Shown piece after piece: positions 28,802-37,579 of a DNA stretch of 64,000 nucleotides. The DNA lies in the NCBI GenBank assembly GCA_022448945.1, contig JAKVCV010000015.1:1-64000 (forward strand). Reading direction: 5' to 3'. Every line of letters begins with the position of its first letter. Position 1 is the first letter of the stretch. A program made the translations under genes and the position numbers. The notes beneath the pieces were generated by a model. That model worked only from the letters and a program-made list of their open reading frames with translations, searched no databases and was not told the origin of the DNA. The stretch comes from Saprospiraceae bacterium (GTDB lineage: Bacteria > Bacteroidota > Bacteroidia > Chitinophagales > Saprospiraceae).

Positions 28802-29434
28802 ATGCGTTTTGAAAGAAAATACAGAATAGATAATTTATCGATGTACCACATAATGCAGATTATTAAATCTCATCCGGCATCATTTTATAAATTATACCCT
28901 AACAGAACCGTAAATAACATCTACTTTGACACCCCAAATATGACGTGTCTGAATGACAATCTAATGGGTATTAACATCCGAAAAAAATACAGGGTTCGTT
29001 GGTATGGTGATGATATAAACACCATTAATTCTCCAAATTTAGAAATAAAATATAAAAAAAATGAACTTGGAGGAAAGACTATTTTTCCTGTCAATTCTTT
29101 TTTATTATCCAATGTAAAAGAAATTCAACAACAAGTAAATACAATTATTCCTCATCAACACACGCTTCAACCTACATTATTAAATTCTTATAATAGATCC
29201 TACTGGGGAACAAAAGACTTGAAATTCAGAATCACTATTGATACAGATTTACGATTTCATTCATTGATACATTCACGTAATTTCTTTAAATATATTAATA
29301 CAGACAAAGTCGTTATTGTAGAACTAAAATATGAAAAGGCTGATGAAAAAGAAATCAAACGTATTACAAGTTTTCTGCCTTTTAGGCTGTCAAAGAATAG
29401 TAAATATGTTAATGGCATTATGATAACCAAATAA
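28802..29434 (+). CDS. VTC-domain polyphosphate polymerase
   Basis: A 210-residue VTC domain, the tunnel-shaped nucleotidyl-phosphate polymerase that makes polyphosphate from ATP in yeast VTC4. Motifs are in order: FERKYRID at 3-10, NNIYFDTPN near 38-46, RKKYRVRWYG near 60-69, LEIKYKKNE near 80, LNSYNRSYW in the middle, and VVIVELKYEKAD near 166-178. These supply the alternating basic residues and metal-binding Glu expected of the tunnel. It lacks SPX or membrane domains, so it is cytoplasmic and probably recruited by the DUF4956 protein. It is short for the family (usually 230-270), but all motifs are present. It sits between the first and second CotH genes. Confidence 0.88.
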   Translation: MRFERKYRIDNLSMYHIMQIIKSHPASFYKLYPNRTVNNIYFDTPNMTCLNDNLMGINIRKKYRVRWYGDDINTINSPNLEIKYKKNELGGKTIFPVNSFLLSNVKEIQQQVNTIIPHQHTLQPTLLNSYNRSYWGTKDLKFRITIDTDLRFHSLIHSRNFFKYINTDKVVIVELKYEKADEKEIKRITSFLPFRLSKNSKYVNGIMITK

Positions 29435-29474
29435 CATAATAAAACGCCCCATAGCTAATAAATTAATTCAAGCT

Positions 29475-29482
29475 TACTTTTG
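29475..29482 (+). promoter_or_regulatory. Possible internal -7 box before CotH gene 2
   Basis: TACTTTTG matches TAnnTTTG, 20 bases before the second CotH start, inside the 68-base gap after the VTC gene. No -33 box is visible. It could give extra transcription of the last two genes. Confidence 0.3.
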
Positions 29483-29502
29483 ATCTTTTTATACCATAAG
29501 TG

Positions 29503-32424
29503 ATGATTATAAAGGCACATGAAAGAATAAAAAAAAACCTAAACTACTCCTTTTACCTAAAAGGAGTAATTCTAACTTGCCTTGCATCTATATTAATTTA
29601 TGGAATATATACCTTAATTAATAATCAATTATCTACAACAGATTTACCAAAAGAAAAATTTATAAAAATAGCGGATGCTGAAAAAATAAAAGATGGAAAA
29701 CTTATTTTAGGAGATTTTAAAGCCTCTTCAGCAAATTCAAGGTCTAAAGACTATGCATTTGATGGGAAATATTCTATCAAACTATCTAAAAAAAATAATA
29801 TATATGGCTTTTCTACAATTATAAGGAATATAAGGATTGGCGATATTATAACCGCTGAAGTTTGGTCTTATTCTCCTAGTCATACAAAAGGGAGTTTGGT
29901 GATTTCAGGCTTAAATACAAAAGAACTATATGCTCAAAGTAAAAACAATCCTATAAAAAAATCTAAAGGCTGGCAATTACTAAGAGTTTCTGTAAAAATA
30001 AAAAATCCTATACAAAACAACTGTATTAAAATTTATTGTCACAACCCTAATGATGATGCTGTATACTTTGATAATCTGGCCTATAAGAAAAAATCAAAAT
30101 TTAAATTTTCATCATCCTGGAAACCTCCAAAAATACACATAATTGTAAAAGATAATGAATATCAAAAACTAAGATTAAAAAGACAAGAAGCAATTAATAA
30201 TGGCGTTTTAATTACTACTGATGACTCTTGGGTCAAGGGTTTTATTTATCCTGAAGAAAAAGAAGAAAAAATCAAAGTATCTCTAAGATTAAAAGGGGAT
30301 TGGACGGATCATCTGCTGGGAAATAAATGGTCATTTAGAGTAGCGACTACACCTGAAAAATCTTGGAATAGATTAAAAACATTCTCACTTCAGAATCCAA
30401 TGACCCGCTCTTATTTATTAGAATGGATGCTTCATAAATTTTACAATTATGAAGACATTTTAACTACTCGATATGAGTTTGTTAATTTCAAACTTAACCA
30501 TAAAAATTTAGGCTTATATGTCTATGAAGAACATTTTCTGAAACATTTACCTGAATACAATAAAAAAAAAGAAGGACCAATTATTCGTTTTGTGGAAACT
30601 GGATTTTGGGATATTATTCTACAACAAAAAAAATTAGATGCTGACAAAAACGGGGCCTTACTTCGTGGAAGTCCAGAAATTAAACCTTTTGGTGAAAATA
30701 AAACTTTCAAAAATCCTCAGTTAGCTGAACAATATATTATTGCTCATAATTTATTGTACGAATATCAATATGATTTAAAAACAACTAAAGATATTTTTGA
30801 CCTTGACTTATTAGCAAAATATTATGCTATTGTAGACATTACAGGTGCATTCCATGGTGTAACCTGGCATAATCAAAGATTCTACTACAACCCTATTATT
30901 AGCAAACTAGAACCAATTGGATTTGATGGTTTTGCAAATGGAGGATTATCAAAAATACCTAAAAAAGTATTTACTGGTGCTAACTTATCTACAAAAAATG
31001 GAGACAAGACCATGTACAAGAAATTTTTTCAGGAACGAAATTTTTTAGAAAAATACTATTCTTATCTTGAAAAATTTACAGATAAAAATTATCTCAATAA
31101 ATTTATTCATTCTATATATCCGGAGCTTCAGGAACGACTGCTTTGTATTCAAAAAAGTAAAGAAGATTATCATTTCTCGCCTAATTATATTTATAAACGC
31201 GCTGCTAATATAAGACACCATTTGTATCCCAATTCTGCTTCAGTACAAACTAAAACTGTTAAGCCTGGAATTATTGCAGTATGTAATCGCCTTCAGGTTC
31301 CAATTGAAATTATAGGTACAAGTACCAATAATAATGATAAAGTTAATTTATTAGATTCATCAATAATTGTGTTAACGACACCTTTTAAAAACTTACCTGA
31401 TTATAGTTTACATATATCAGTACCAGAAAAAGCAAAGTTTTTAGTTTATAGAGTCATTGGATTAAAAAAACAATATTTTAGTAATATAAATTATTGGCCA
31501 ATTCCTCAGGCTTTTGCTCCTGTACAAGAATTAAATGGTAATTTAATAGAACACCACCCTTCTTATCATTATCAGCCTAATAAAAAATTAGTTGTTTTCA
31601 ATAGAAAAACAACAATAGATGCTCCAATAATAATTCCTAAGGGCCATATTGTAATGTTTAAACCAGGAATAACGATAGACATTATAAAAGACGCATTCAT
31701 ATTATGTTATTCCTCTGTTCAATTTTTAGGTACAGAAGAATACCCTATCACTATATCATCAAGTGACAATAGTGCTCGTTCTTTTACGGTGCTTAATGCA
31801 AGTGAAAATTCCAAAATTCAATATACAACCTTTACAAACCTTGGTGCTTTTTCATTCAAAGGATGGAAACTATCTGGCGCTGTCAATTTTTACGAATCAG
31901 ATGTAGACATAATGCACTCTAACTTTACCAAAAACAGTTGTGAAGATGCATTAAACATTGTTCGCTCCAAATTTGATTTTCAGCACAATACCATAAGTCA
32001 TACTTTTGCAGATGGTTTTGATGCTGATTTCTGTTCTGGTATTGTTTCAAATTGTTACTTTTTCAAAACTGGAAATGATGCAATAGATTTTTCAACCAGT
32101 AAGGTTACTATCAAAGATTGTAATATCAAAGATGCTGGTGACAAAGGTGTTTCGATGGGTGAACAGGGAGATGCTATAATTATTAATACTACAATTGATG
32201 GGGCCAACATAGGAATAGCATCTAAGGATTTATCTAAGACAACTATAAAAAAAGTAAATCTTATAAACTGCCGAACAGGATTTGCTGCTTACCAAAAAAA
32301 ACCAGAATATGGACATGCTTCTTTATATGTACAATCATATACTGCAAAGAACATAGAAAAACTATATAAAATAATGCCAGGTTCTTATTTAAAACTCATA
32401 GAACAGGAAATAAAAGGAGATTAA
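29503..32424 (+). CDS. CotH-kinase / beta-helix membrane protein 2
   Basis: A 973-residue paralog of the preceding CotH protein. I start at the ATG at 29503; a GTG one codon earlier is also open. The order is the same: one anchor helix (about 18-41), jelly-roll, CotH domain with RLKGDW, GLYVYEEHF and HNQRFYYN, then GFDGFANGG. The first Asp of that last motif is kept but the second acidic position of paralog 1 is lost. The C-terminal beta-helix again carries EDALNIVRS, DGFDADFC, GNDAIDFS, AGDKGVSMGE and AYQKKPEYG. The beta-helix is the most conserved part across the three proteins. It is followed by the third copy after only 6 bases. Confidence 0.85.
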   Translation: MIIKAHERIKKNLNYSFYLKGVILTCLASILIYGIYTLINNQLSTTDLPKEKFIKIADAEKIKDGKLILGDFKASSANSRSKDYAFDGKYSIKLSKKNNIYGFSTIIRNIRIGDIITAEVWSYSPSHTKGSLVISGLNTKELYAQSKNNPIKKSKGWQLLRVSVKIKNPIQNNCIKIYCHNPNDDAVYFDNLAYKKKSKFKFSSSWKPPKIHIIVKDNEYQKLRLKRQEAINNGVLITTDDSWVKGFIYPEEKEEKIKVSLRLKGDWTDHLLGNKWSFRVATTPEKSWNRLKTFSLQNPMTRSYLLEWMLHKFYNYEDILTTRYEFVNFKLNHKNLGLYVYEEHFLKHLPEYNKKKEGPIIRFVETGFWDIILQQKKLDADKNGALLRGSPEIKPFGENKTFKNPQLAEQYIIAHNLLYEYQYDLKTTKDIFDLDLLAKYYAIVDITGAFHGVTWHNQRFYYNPIISKLEPIGFDGFANGGLSKIPKKVFTGANLSTKNGDKTMYKKFFQERNFLEKYYSYLEKFTDKNYLNKFIHSIYPELQERLLCIQKSKEDYHFSPNYIYKRAANIRHHLYPNSASVQTKTVKPGIIAVCNRLQVPIEIIGTSTNNNDKVNLLDSSIIVLTTPFKNLPDYSLHISVPEKAKFLVYRVIGLKKQYFSNINYWPIPQAFAPVQELNGNLIEHHPSYHYQPNKKLVVFNRKTTIDAPIIIPKGHIVMFKPGITIDIIKDAFILCYSSVQFLGTEEYPITISSSDNSARSFTVLNASENSKIQYTTFTNLGAFSFKGWKLSGAVNFYESDVDIMHSNFTKNSCEDALNIVRSKFDFQHNTISHTFADGFDADFCSGIVSNCYFFKTGNDAIDFSTSKVTIKDCNIKDAGDKGVSMGEQGDAIIINTTIDGANIGIASKDLSKTTIKKVNLINCRTGFAAYQKKPEYGHASLYVQSYTAKNIEKLYKIMPGSYLKLIEQEIKGD

Positions 32425-32430
32425 ACAAGT

Positions 32431-35340
32431 ATGATTTTAAAAAAAAATATTGCGATATCAAAAAAACTTAAAACCCGTAAAAGGTATAAATGGAAAGCAG
32501 CTCTTGTTATTATTGCAACAATCTTAGTCGCTCTAATATTGTTTTATTTCATTGCCTCTTTAGTTCATCAATTAAATTCAAGTCTAATAAAAATAGCCGA
32601 TGCAGAAGAAATTCTTGATGACAAATTTCATTTCGAAGGATTTTTTACAAGTGGTATTGAAAGCCAATCAAATGAGGAAGCTTTTGAAGGTAAATATTCA
32701 ATCAAGCTTCTTAGTTCAGGACAAAAGAGCGGTTTTAATTACCTTATAAAAGATGTATATCCTGGTGACAGAATAGAAGCAGAAGTATGGTCATATTCAA
32801 CCAATGATAATTTTGGTAGTTTAATAATTTCTGGCGCTGATAAAAAAACACATTATGTTAAAAATAATGGTTTTGATAGTTCTCTAAGGAATTGGAAAAA
32901 GCTAACAGTCACATATAATGTAATGGATTCCATTGAAGATAATACCTTAAATATATTTTGCTTTAACGAGCTGAATACACCTGTTTTTTTTGATAATTTA
33001 GCCTATTCAAGAACAGTATTTAATAATTCTAGGTGGACACCTGAAAAATTGCACTTAAATATTAAAGAAGGTGAATTTGCGATATTAAAAAAGAAAAGGA
33101 ATGAAGCACTAAAACAAGGTATTTTGGTGACTGAAAAAGATTCCTGGGTTAAAGGAGCAATTTATCCAAAAGATGGAAATACTGAAAAAATTGGGGTTTC
33201 TTTACGGCTAAAAGGTGATTGGCTCGACCATCTAGAGGGCAACAAATGGTCTTTCAGAATAAAAACTCAACCAGATAAATCATGGAAAAGAATCAAAACC
33301 TTTTCTGTACAAAACCCTAAAACGAGGGGCTATCTTAAAGAATGGGTTCTTCACAAATTTTTTAACAAAGAAGATATCTTGACACCAAGATATGAATTTA
33401 TCAACCTGGTTTGCAATAATAAAAACTGGGGACTTTATGTTTATGAGGAACATTTTACTAAACAACTCTTAGAATTCAATTTGAGAAAAGAGGGTCCTAT
33501 TCTTAAATTTTCTGAAACCCATTTTTGGGAATCAAAGATTCATGCATCTAAAGAAGGAGCAACTCCGGATAGCATTCCATCAACCATCAGTTATAATATT
33601 CTCCCATTTTCAGAATCAAAAACAGCTGCATCACCAATACTTTCAGCGTATTATAAAACTGCTCAGAACCTTATGTTTGAGTATCAATACGGATTAAAAA
33701 GTGCTAAGGATATATTTGATCTTGATATACTAGCAAAATATTATGCTATTGTAGATATTACTGGTGGCCATCACGGTATAATTTGGCATAATCAGAGGTT
33801 TTATTACAACCCTGTTACGAGCAAATTAGAACCTATAGGATTTGATGGTTATGGAAATGTTGCAGACTCTTGGTTAAAAACTTCATTTATTGGTGAAAAC
33901 CAATGCACAAAATTTGGTGATAAAGAATGGCATAAAAAATTGTTTTCAGATTTTGATTTTTTAAAGAAATACAATGCTTACCTGTACACTTTTTCACAGG
34001 AATCTTATATAAAACCATTTTTAGATTCTATATCGGAATCCCTCAATGAACGGACAATTTACATTAAAAGAATTGTCCCTTATTATCAATATACTACAAA
34101 CTATATTTATCAAAGAGCTGCAAATATTAGAAATGCACTTTTCCCTAAAAGTACTGTATTGCAATCAAAAATAGTTAAGCCTGGTTTGATTGCTGTCTGC
34201 AATCGCCACTCTACAGCTTTAAAAATTATTGGCACAAGTAAGTCACAAGATGGACAGCCCATATATTTGGACAGCACACATATAATCTTTACTACTCCAT
34301 ACGGAAATTTACCTGACTATTCTCATCAAATTCAAGTACCGAAAGATGCCCAATTTTTTGTATTCAAAGTCCTTGGTTTAAAACAACTTTTTTATGCAAA
34401 AATAAGTAAATGGCCTGTCCCTAAAGCATTTACTGCTGCTCAGGAATTAGAGGGCAACCTAATTATCGATCATCCTAATTATTATTATAACGGATTAACA
34501 AAAAAAGTTGTATTTAAAAAGAATACGCAAATCAAACAACCTATAATAATTCCTGAGGGCCACAGTGTTTTAATAGAGCAGGGAAGCACTATAGATCTAA
34601 TAAACAAAGCTTTCTTATTATCTTATTCCGCAATTAAATTTTTAGGCAGTAATGATGCTCCAATTAAAATCATCTCTAGTGATAAAACATCTATGGGGAT
34701 CATAATTTTACAAAGTAAAGACAGATCTATAGTAGAATATACTAGTTTCACCGATCAAAACACTTTAAACTACAAAGGTTGGACTCAAACAGGAGCAATA
34801 ACTTTTTACGAATCGGATGTTGATATTCGTTACTCTGTTTTTGCAAATAATTACTGCGAAGATGCACTAAATATCATTAGATCAAACTTTACCTTTGAGA
34901 AAAACACAATCAGCAATACTTTTGCAGATGGTTTTGATGCTGATTTTTGTACAGGTGTAGTAAATAATTGCTATTTCTACAAAACAGGAAATGATGCTAT
35001 AGACTTTTCAACTAGTACTATTGAAATAAAAAATACAAAAATAGCCAATGCAGGTGACAAAGGTATTTCTATAGGAGAAGCAGGTACTTCAACGATAAAA
35101 GATTGTGAAATTTCCAGCTCTGTAATAGGAATTGCATCAAAAGATCTTTCACGAGTCACTGTTGATAATTTAAAAATAAAAAATTGCGATATTGCATTTG
35201 CGGCATACCAAAAAAAGCCTGAATATGGAGGGGGATATATATACGTGAATTCTTATATTGGCGAGGACCTAAAAACTACCCACAAAATTCTTCCTGGTTC
35301 TTTTTTAAAATTATTGAATTTAGATATTAATGGAGAATAA
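32431..35340 (+). CDS. CotH-kinase / beta-helix membrane protein 3
   Basis: A 969-residue third paralog, last gene of the cluster. It has an anchor helix (about 22-46), a jelly-roll ending near VFFDNLAYS, a CotH domain with RLKGDW, WGLYVYEEHF, HNQRFYYN and GFDGYGNV, and a beta-helix with EDALNIIRS, DGFDADFC, GNDAIDFS, AGDKGISIGE and AYQKKPEYG. The kinase-domain aspartate is present. The three copies have diverged throughout the N-terminal jelly-roll, so they may have different targets but a common beta-helix role. The gene is followed immediately by a strong bidirectional terminator. Confidence 0.85.
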   Translation: MILKKNIAISKKLKTRKRYKWKAALVIIATILVALILFYFIASLVHQLNSSLIKIADAEEILDDKFHFEGFFTSGIESQSNEEAFEGKYSIKLLSSGQKSGFNYLIKDVYPGDRIEAEVWSYSTNDNFGSLIISGADKKTHYVKNNGFDSSLRNWKKLTVTYNVMDSIEDNTLNIFCFNELNTPVFFDNLAYSRTVFNNSRWTPEKLHLNIKEGEFAILKKKRNEALKQGILVTEKDSWVKGAIYPKDGNTEKIGVSLRLKGDWLDHLEGNKWSFRIKTQPDKSWKRIKTFSVQNPKTRGYLKEWVLHKFFNKEDILTPRYEFINLVCNNKNWGLYVYEEHFTKQLLEFNLRKEGPILKFSETHFWESKIHASKEGATPDSIPSTISYNILPFSESKTAASPILSAYYKTAQNLMFEYQYGLKSAKDIFDLDILAKYYAIVDITGGHHGIIWHNQRFYYNPVTSKLEPIGFDGYGNVADSWLKTSFIGENQCTKFGDKEWHKKLFSDFDFLKKYNAYLYTFSQESYIKPFLDSISESLNERTIYIKRIVPYYQYTTNYIYQRAANIRNALFPKSTVLQSKIVKPGLIAVCNRHSTALKIIGTSKSQDGQPIYLDSTHIIFTTPYGNLPDYSHQIQVPKDAQFFVFKVLGLKQLFYAKISKWPVPKAFTAAQELEGNLIIDHPNYYYNGLTKKVVFKKNTQIKQPIIIPEGHSVLIEQGSTIDLINKAFLLSYSAIKFLGSNDAPIKIISSDKTSMGIIILQSKDRSIVEYTSFTDQNTLNYKGWTQTGAITFYESDVDIRYSVFANNYCEDALNIIRSNFTFEKNTISNTFADGFDADFCTGVVNNCYFYKTGNDAIDFSTSTIEIKNTKIANAGDKGISIGEAGTSTIKDCEISSSVIGIASKDLSRVTVDNLKIKNCDIAFAAYQKKPEYGGGYIYVNSYIGEDLKTTHKILPGSFLKLLNLDINGE

Positions 35341-35349
35341 ACACGTTAA

Positions 35350-35387
35350 AAAAAATGGTGTTTGATAAAAATCAAACACCATTTTTT
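35350..35387. terminator. Bidirectional terminator ending the CotH/VTC cluster and the PspA gene
   Basis: A perfect 17-base stem, 35350-35366 paired with 35371-35387, with an AAAA loop, is A-rich on the left and T-rich on the right. It lies between the convergent third CotH gene and the PspA gene, so it can serve both. Confidence 0.92.
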
Positions 35388-35408
35388 ACAAATTGCATTT
35401 TAATAAAA

Positions 35409-36212
35409 CTATGATTTAGCATCATTATCTGTAGTATCAGTTTTATCAACTTCAATTTTAATAGTGTCTTCGACCTTTTCTTTTATTTCTATTTTTTCTT
35501 CTTCTTCTGGCATCAAACCCATTTCTCTTTTTAGGTCATCTAAAGCAGAACTGCCATGTATTCCAGTATCACCAAGTGCAGCATCTATTTCATCATCAAT
35601 AGTTTTAGACTCATCAGCCATTTCGCCATAGGCGTCAGCAAGTGCTTCTTGTTCTTCAACTTTTTCTTTCATCTTTTCCAACATAGCCAATGTTCCACCA
35701 GAATCAATATTTGCCAACTCTTTATTTAACTTCCCTGTAGCTTTACTAACCTTATCACGTGCAATAAGCGTTTTAAGTTCATTTTCCCATTTAGCAATCT
35801 GACTTTTAAGTGTTCGAATCTTGCCTTCCATTTTAGTAACAAGGCCTTCAAATTTTGTTTGATTTTCTAATGAAATCTGATACAATTTTAGCGTTTCTTC
35901 TCTGCGTGACATTGCTTCAGCTGCAAGGCGATTGGCATCTGCTTCATCTTTCCTTCCGTCAACTGCCATTTGCAACAAAGCTTTAGCTTTTTTCTTATAA
36001 TCGTCGGCCGCTTCCTTGTGATTGTTTGCTTCTCTTTTCGAACGAATAGCTGTTGCCTTAACTTCAGCTAAACTTTTTAAACTATCGTCAAGATCTTTTT
36101 TCAAATCACGTATACCTTGTTTAGTCATTGTAATTGGACGTTCTAATTTATCGACAGCGTTATTAGCTTCTGCCTTGCCAATTCTAAATAATCTTTTAAT
36201 GAATTCCCACAT
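35409..36212 (-). CDS. pspA: PspA/IM30 family protein
   Basis: A 267-residue PspA/IM30 (ESCRT-III-like) protein that assembles on stressed inner membrane and helps keep it intact. It starts with an amphipathic helix (MWEFIKRLFRIG), followed by the family's PITMTKQGIRDLKKDL region (residues 27-42) and long coiled coils to about residue 200. An acidic, flexible C-terminal extension (about 215-267, rich in E, K and D) exceeds the usual length of 220-230. Transcription converges on the CotH cluster. The neighbour upstream is a YbjN-like protein, 55 bases away on the same strand, probably in the same operon. The classical partners PspF, PspB and PspC are absent. Confidence 0.85.
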   Translation of the reverse strand: MWEFIKRLFRIGKAEANNAVDKLERPITMTKQGIRDLKKDLDDSLKSLAEVKATAIRSKREANNHKEAADDYKKKAKALLQMAVDGRKDEADANRLAAEAMSRREETLKLYQISLENQTKFEGLVTKMEGKIRTLKSQIAKWENELKTLIARDKVSKATGKLNKELANIDSGGTLAMLEKMKEKVEEQEALADAYGEMADESKTIDDEIDAALGDTGIHGSSALDDLKREMGLMPEEEEKIEIKEKVEDTIKIEVDKTDTTDNDAKS

Positions 36213-36267
36213 AATAATATAATGAGTTTAATTAGTTACAAATTAGTTTTGAATTTAAAAAAATCTA

Positions 36268-36678
36268 TTAAGATATAGTTTCGTTAACTGCCCAACTTAA
36301 TAGTTCATCTGTATTTTCAATCAATGCTATAGACAAAGCATTTAGAGACCCTTCGAGTTCATTTGGATCCAGATTAGATAATTGTAATGTGTCCCTGAAC
36401 AATAACATAGAAGCGTCCTCATTCAGAACAAATGCACCATGCACTACTTCTCGGTTAATTTGTAATAAGCGTCTATGAGCATTAGTTTCGTTTGGGTCCA
36501 TATTAAGAATATGTTGTTCAATCACTAAAATCTCACCCTCACAATCCAACATTGTATTCATCAAACCTTTGCTTTCGTTTGTAATAATTAGAATCCCTTC
36601 AGCGACATCTTCTCTAACAATTTCATGCCCCATTTCAAGCAGATAATCTTTTACTTTATCAAAGTAGTTCAACATCAT
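36268..36678 (-). CDS. YbjN-like small acidic protein
   Basis: A 136-residue acidic cytoplasmic protein with the YbjN/type III chaperone-like pattern: an N-terminal helix (MMLNYFDKVKDYLLEMG), a strand with EGILIITNESKGL, then the family-like ILNMDPNET block and RRLLQINREVVHGAFVLNED, and a terminal helix. It resembles the YbjN sensory-transduction family, whose members affect stress responses. It is transcribed just upstream of pspA, which suggests a regulator or accessory factor of PspA. The family call is moderate because the sequence is short. Confidence 0.6.
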   Translation of the reverse strand: MMLNYFDKVKDYLLEMGHEIVREDVAEGILIITNESKGLMNTMLDCEGEILVIEQHILNMDPNETNAHRRLLQINREVVHGAFVLNEDASMLLFRDTLQLSNLDPNELEGSLNALSIALIENTDELLSWAVNETIS

Positions 36679-36884
36679 AATAATAATAGGATTTTTTATA
36701 GATAAAAAAGTTTATAGTTAATCAAACAAGAATAATGACCCAAATCGACTCTATTTCATTTTATTCCTTGTCCTAAAGAGCCGAAAATTACAATTTTTTT
36801 TGCTAATAATTCAAGTTTCTTCTAATTTAAACTGTCAATTCTATTCATTTTGTCTTACAAAAACAAAAACTTATGAATATACAC

Positions 36885-36914
36885 TTGTAAAAAGGTCAAA
36901 AACAACTACTTTTG
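36885..36914 (+). promoter_or_regulatory. Promoter of scpB
   Basis: TTG at 36885-36887, a 19-base spacer and TACTTTTG at 36907-36914 match the consensus. The TTG start codon is 59 bases downstream. Confidence 0.65.
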
Positions 36915-36973
36915 TAGTATAAGGATATCCTTAATTTCATTTATATTGTTTTTTTCTTATAATATATTTTCTC

Positions 36974-37534
36974 TTGGACAACACATCATTACATATAGAA
37001 GCTATAATTTTTGCTAGCGATTCTCCTATTTCTCTTAAAGAGATACATCAATGTATTGAAACACTTCAAAAAAAGGAACTTGACAAAAGTACGTTACAAA
37101 ATAAAATTACAGCATTACAACAAAAATATCTTGCAAATAATTTTTCTTTTAATATTGTTGAAATTGCAGGTGGTTATCAGTTTTTGAGCAAAGTAGAATT
37201 TAGTGACACATTAAGTACTTTAATTCAACAAAAAAACAAAAAGAAGCTCAGTAAATCAGCACTTGAAACACTATCAGTGATTGCCTATAAACAACCGATC
37301 ACAAAAGGAGAGATGGAACGTATCAGAGGCGTAAATTGTGATTATGCTGTACGAAAGCTACTGGAAAAAGAACTCATTAAAATAAATGGCAGATCCAAAG
37401 ATGTGGGTAGGCCTTTAATTTACGCGACATCTGACAAGTTCATGCAACATTTCGGACTAAAATCTATTAAAGAACTTCCTAAATTAAAGGAATTCAAACA
37501 TGAAGAGAATCAAATAGGAACACCCATAGAATAA
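36974..37534 (+). CDS. scpB: Segregation and condensation protein B, with TTG start
   Basis: A 186-residue ScpB, the winged-helix kleisin-binding subunit of the SMC-ScpAB chromosome condensation complex. Landmarks: HIEAIIFASDSPIS near residue 7, FNIVEIAGGYQFLSK in the middle, and ALETLSVIAYKQPITKGEME, then RGVNCDYAVRKLL and GRPLIYATS. The length is normal. The start is unusual: TTG at 36974, with no ATG upstream in frame; the next ATG would delete the conserved first winged helix. Together with the consensus promoter 59 bases upstream, this makes TTG the real start. ScpA and SMC are not in this window. The unknown membrane gene follows 45 bases later. Confidence 0.92.
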   Translation: MDNTSLHIEAIIFASDSPISLKEIHQCIETLQKKELDKSTLQNKITALQQKYLANNFSFNIVEIAGGYQFLSKVEFSDTLSTLIQQKNKKKLSKSALETLSVIAYKQPITKGEMERIRGVNCDYAVRKLLEKELIKINGRSKDVGRPLIYATSDKFMQHFGLKSIKELPKLKEFKHEENQIGTPIE

Positions 37535-37579
37535 GTTCATAATATTTCTACCGTAAAACAACATTCTTCCAATTAAATC

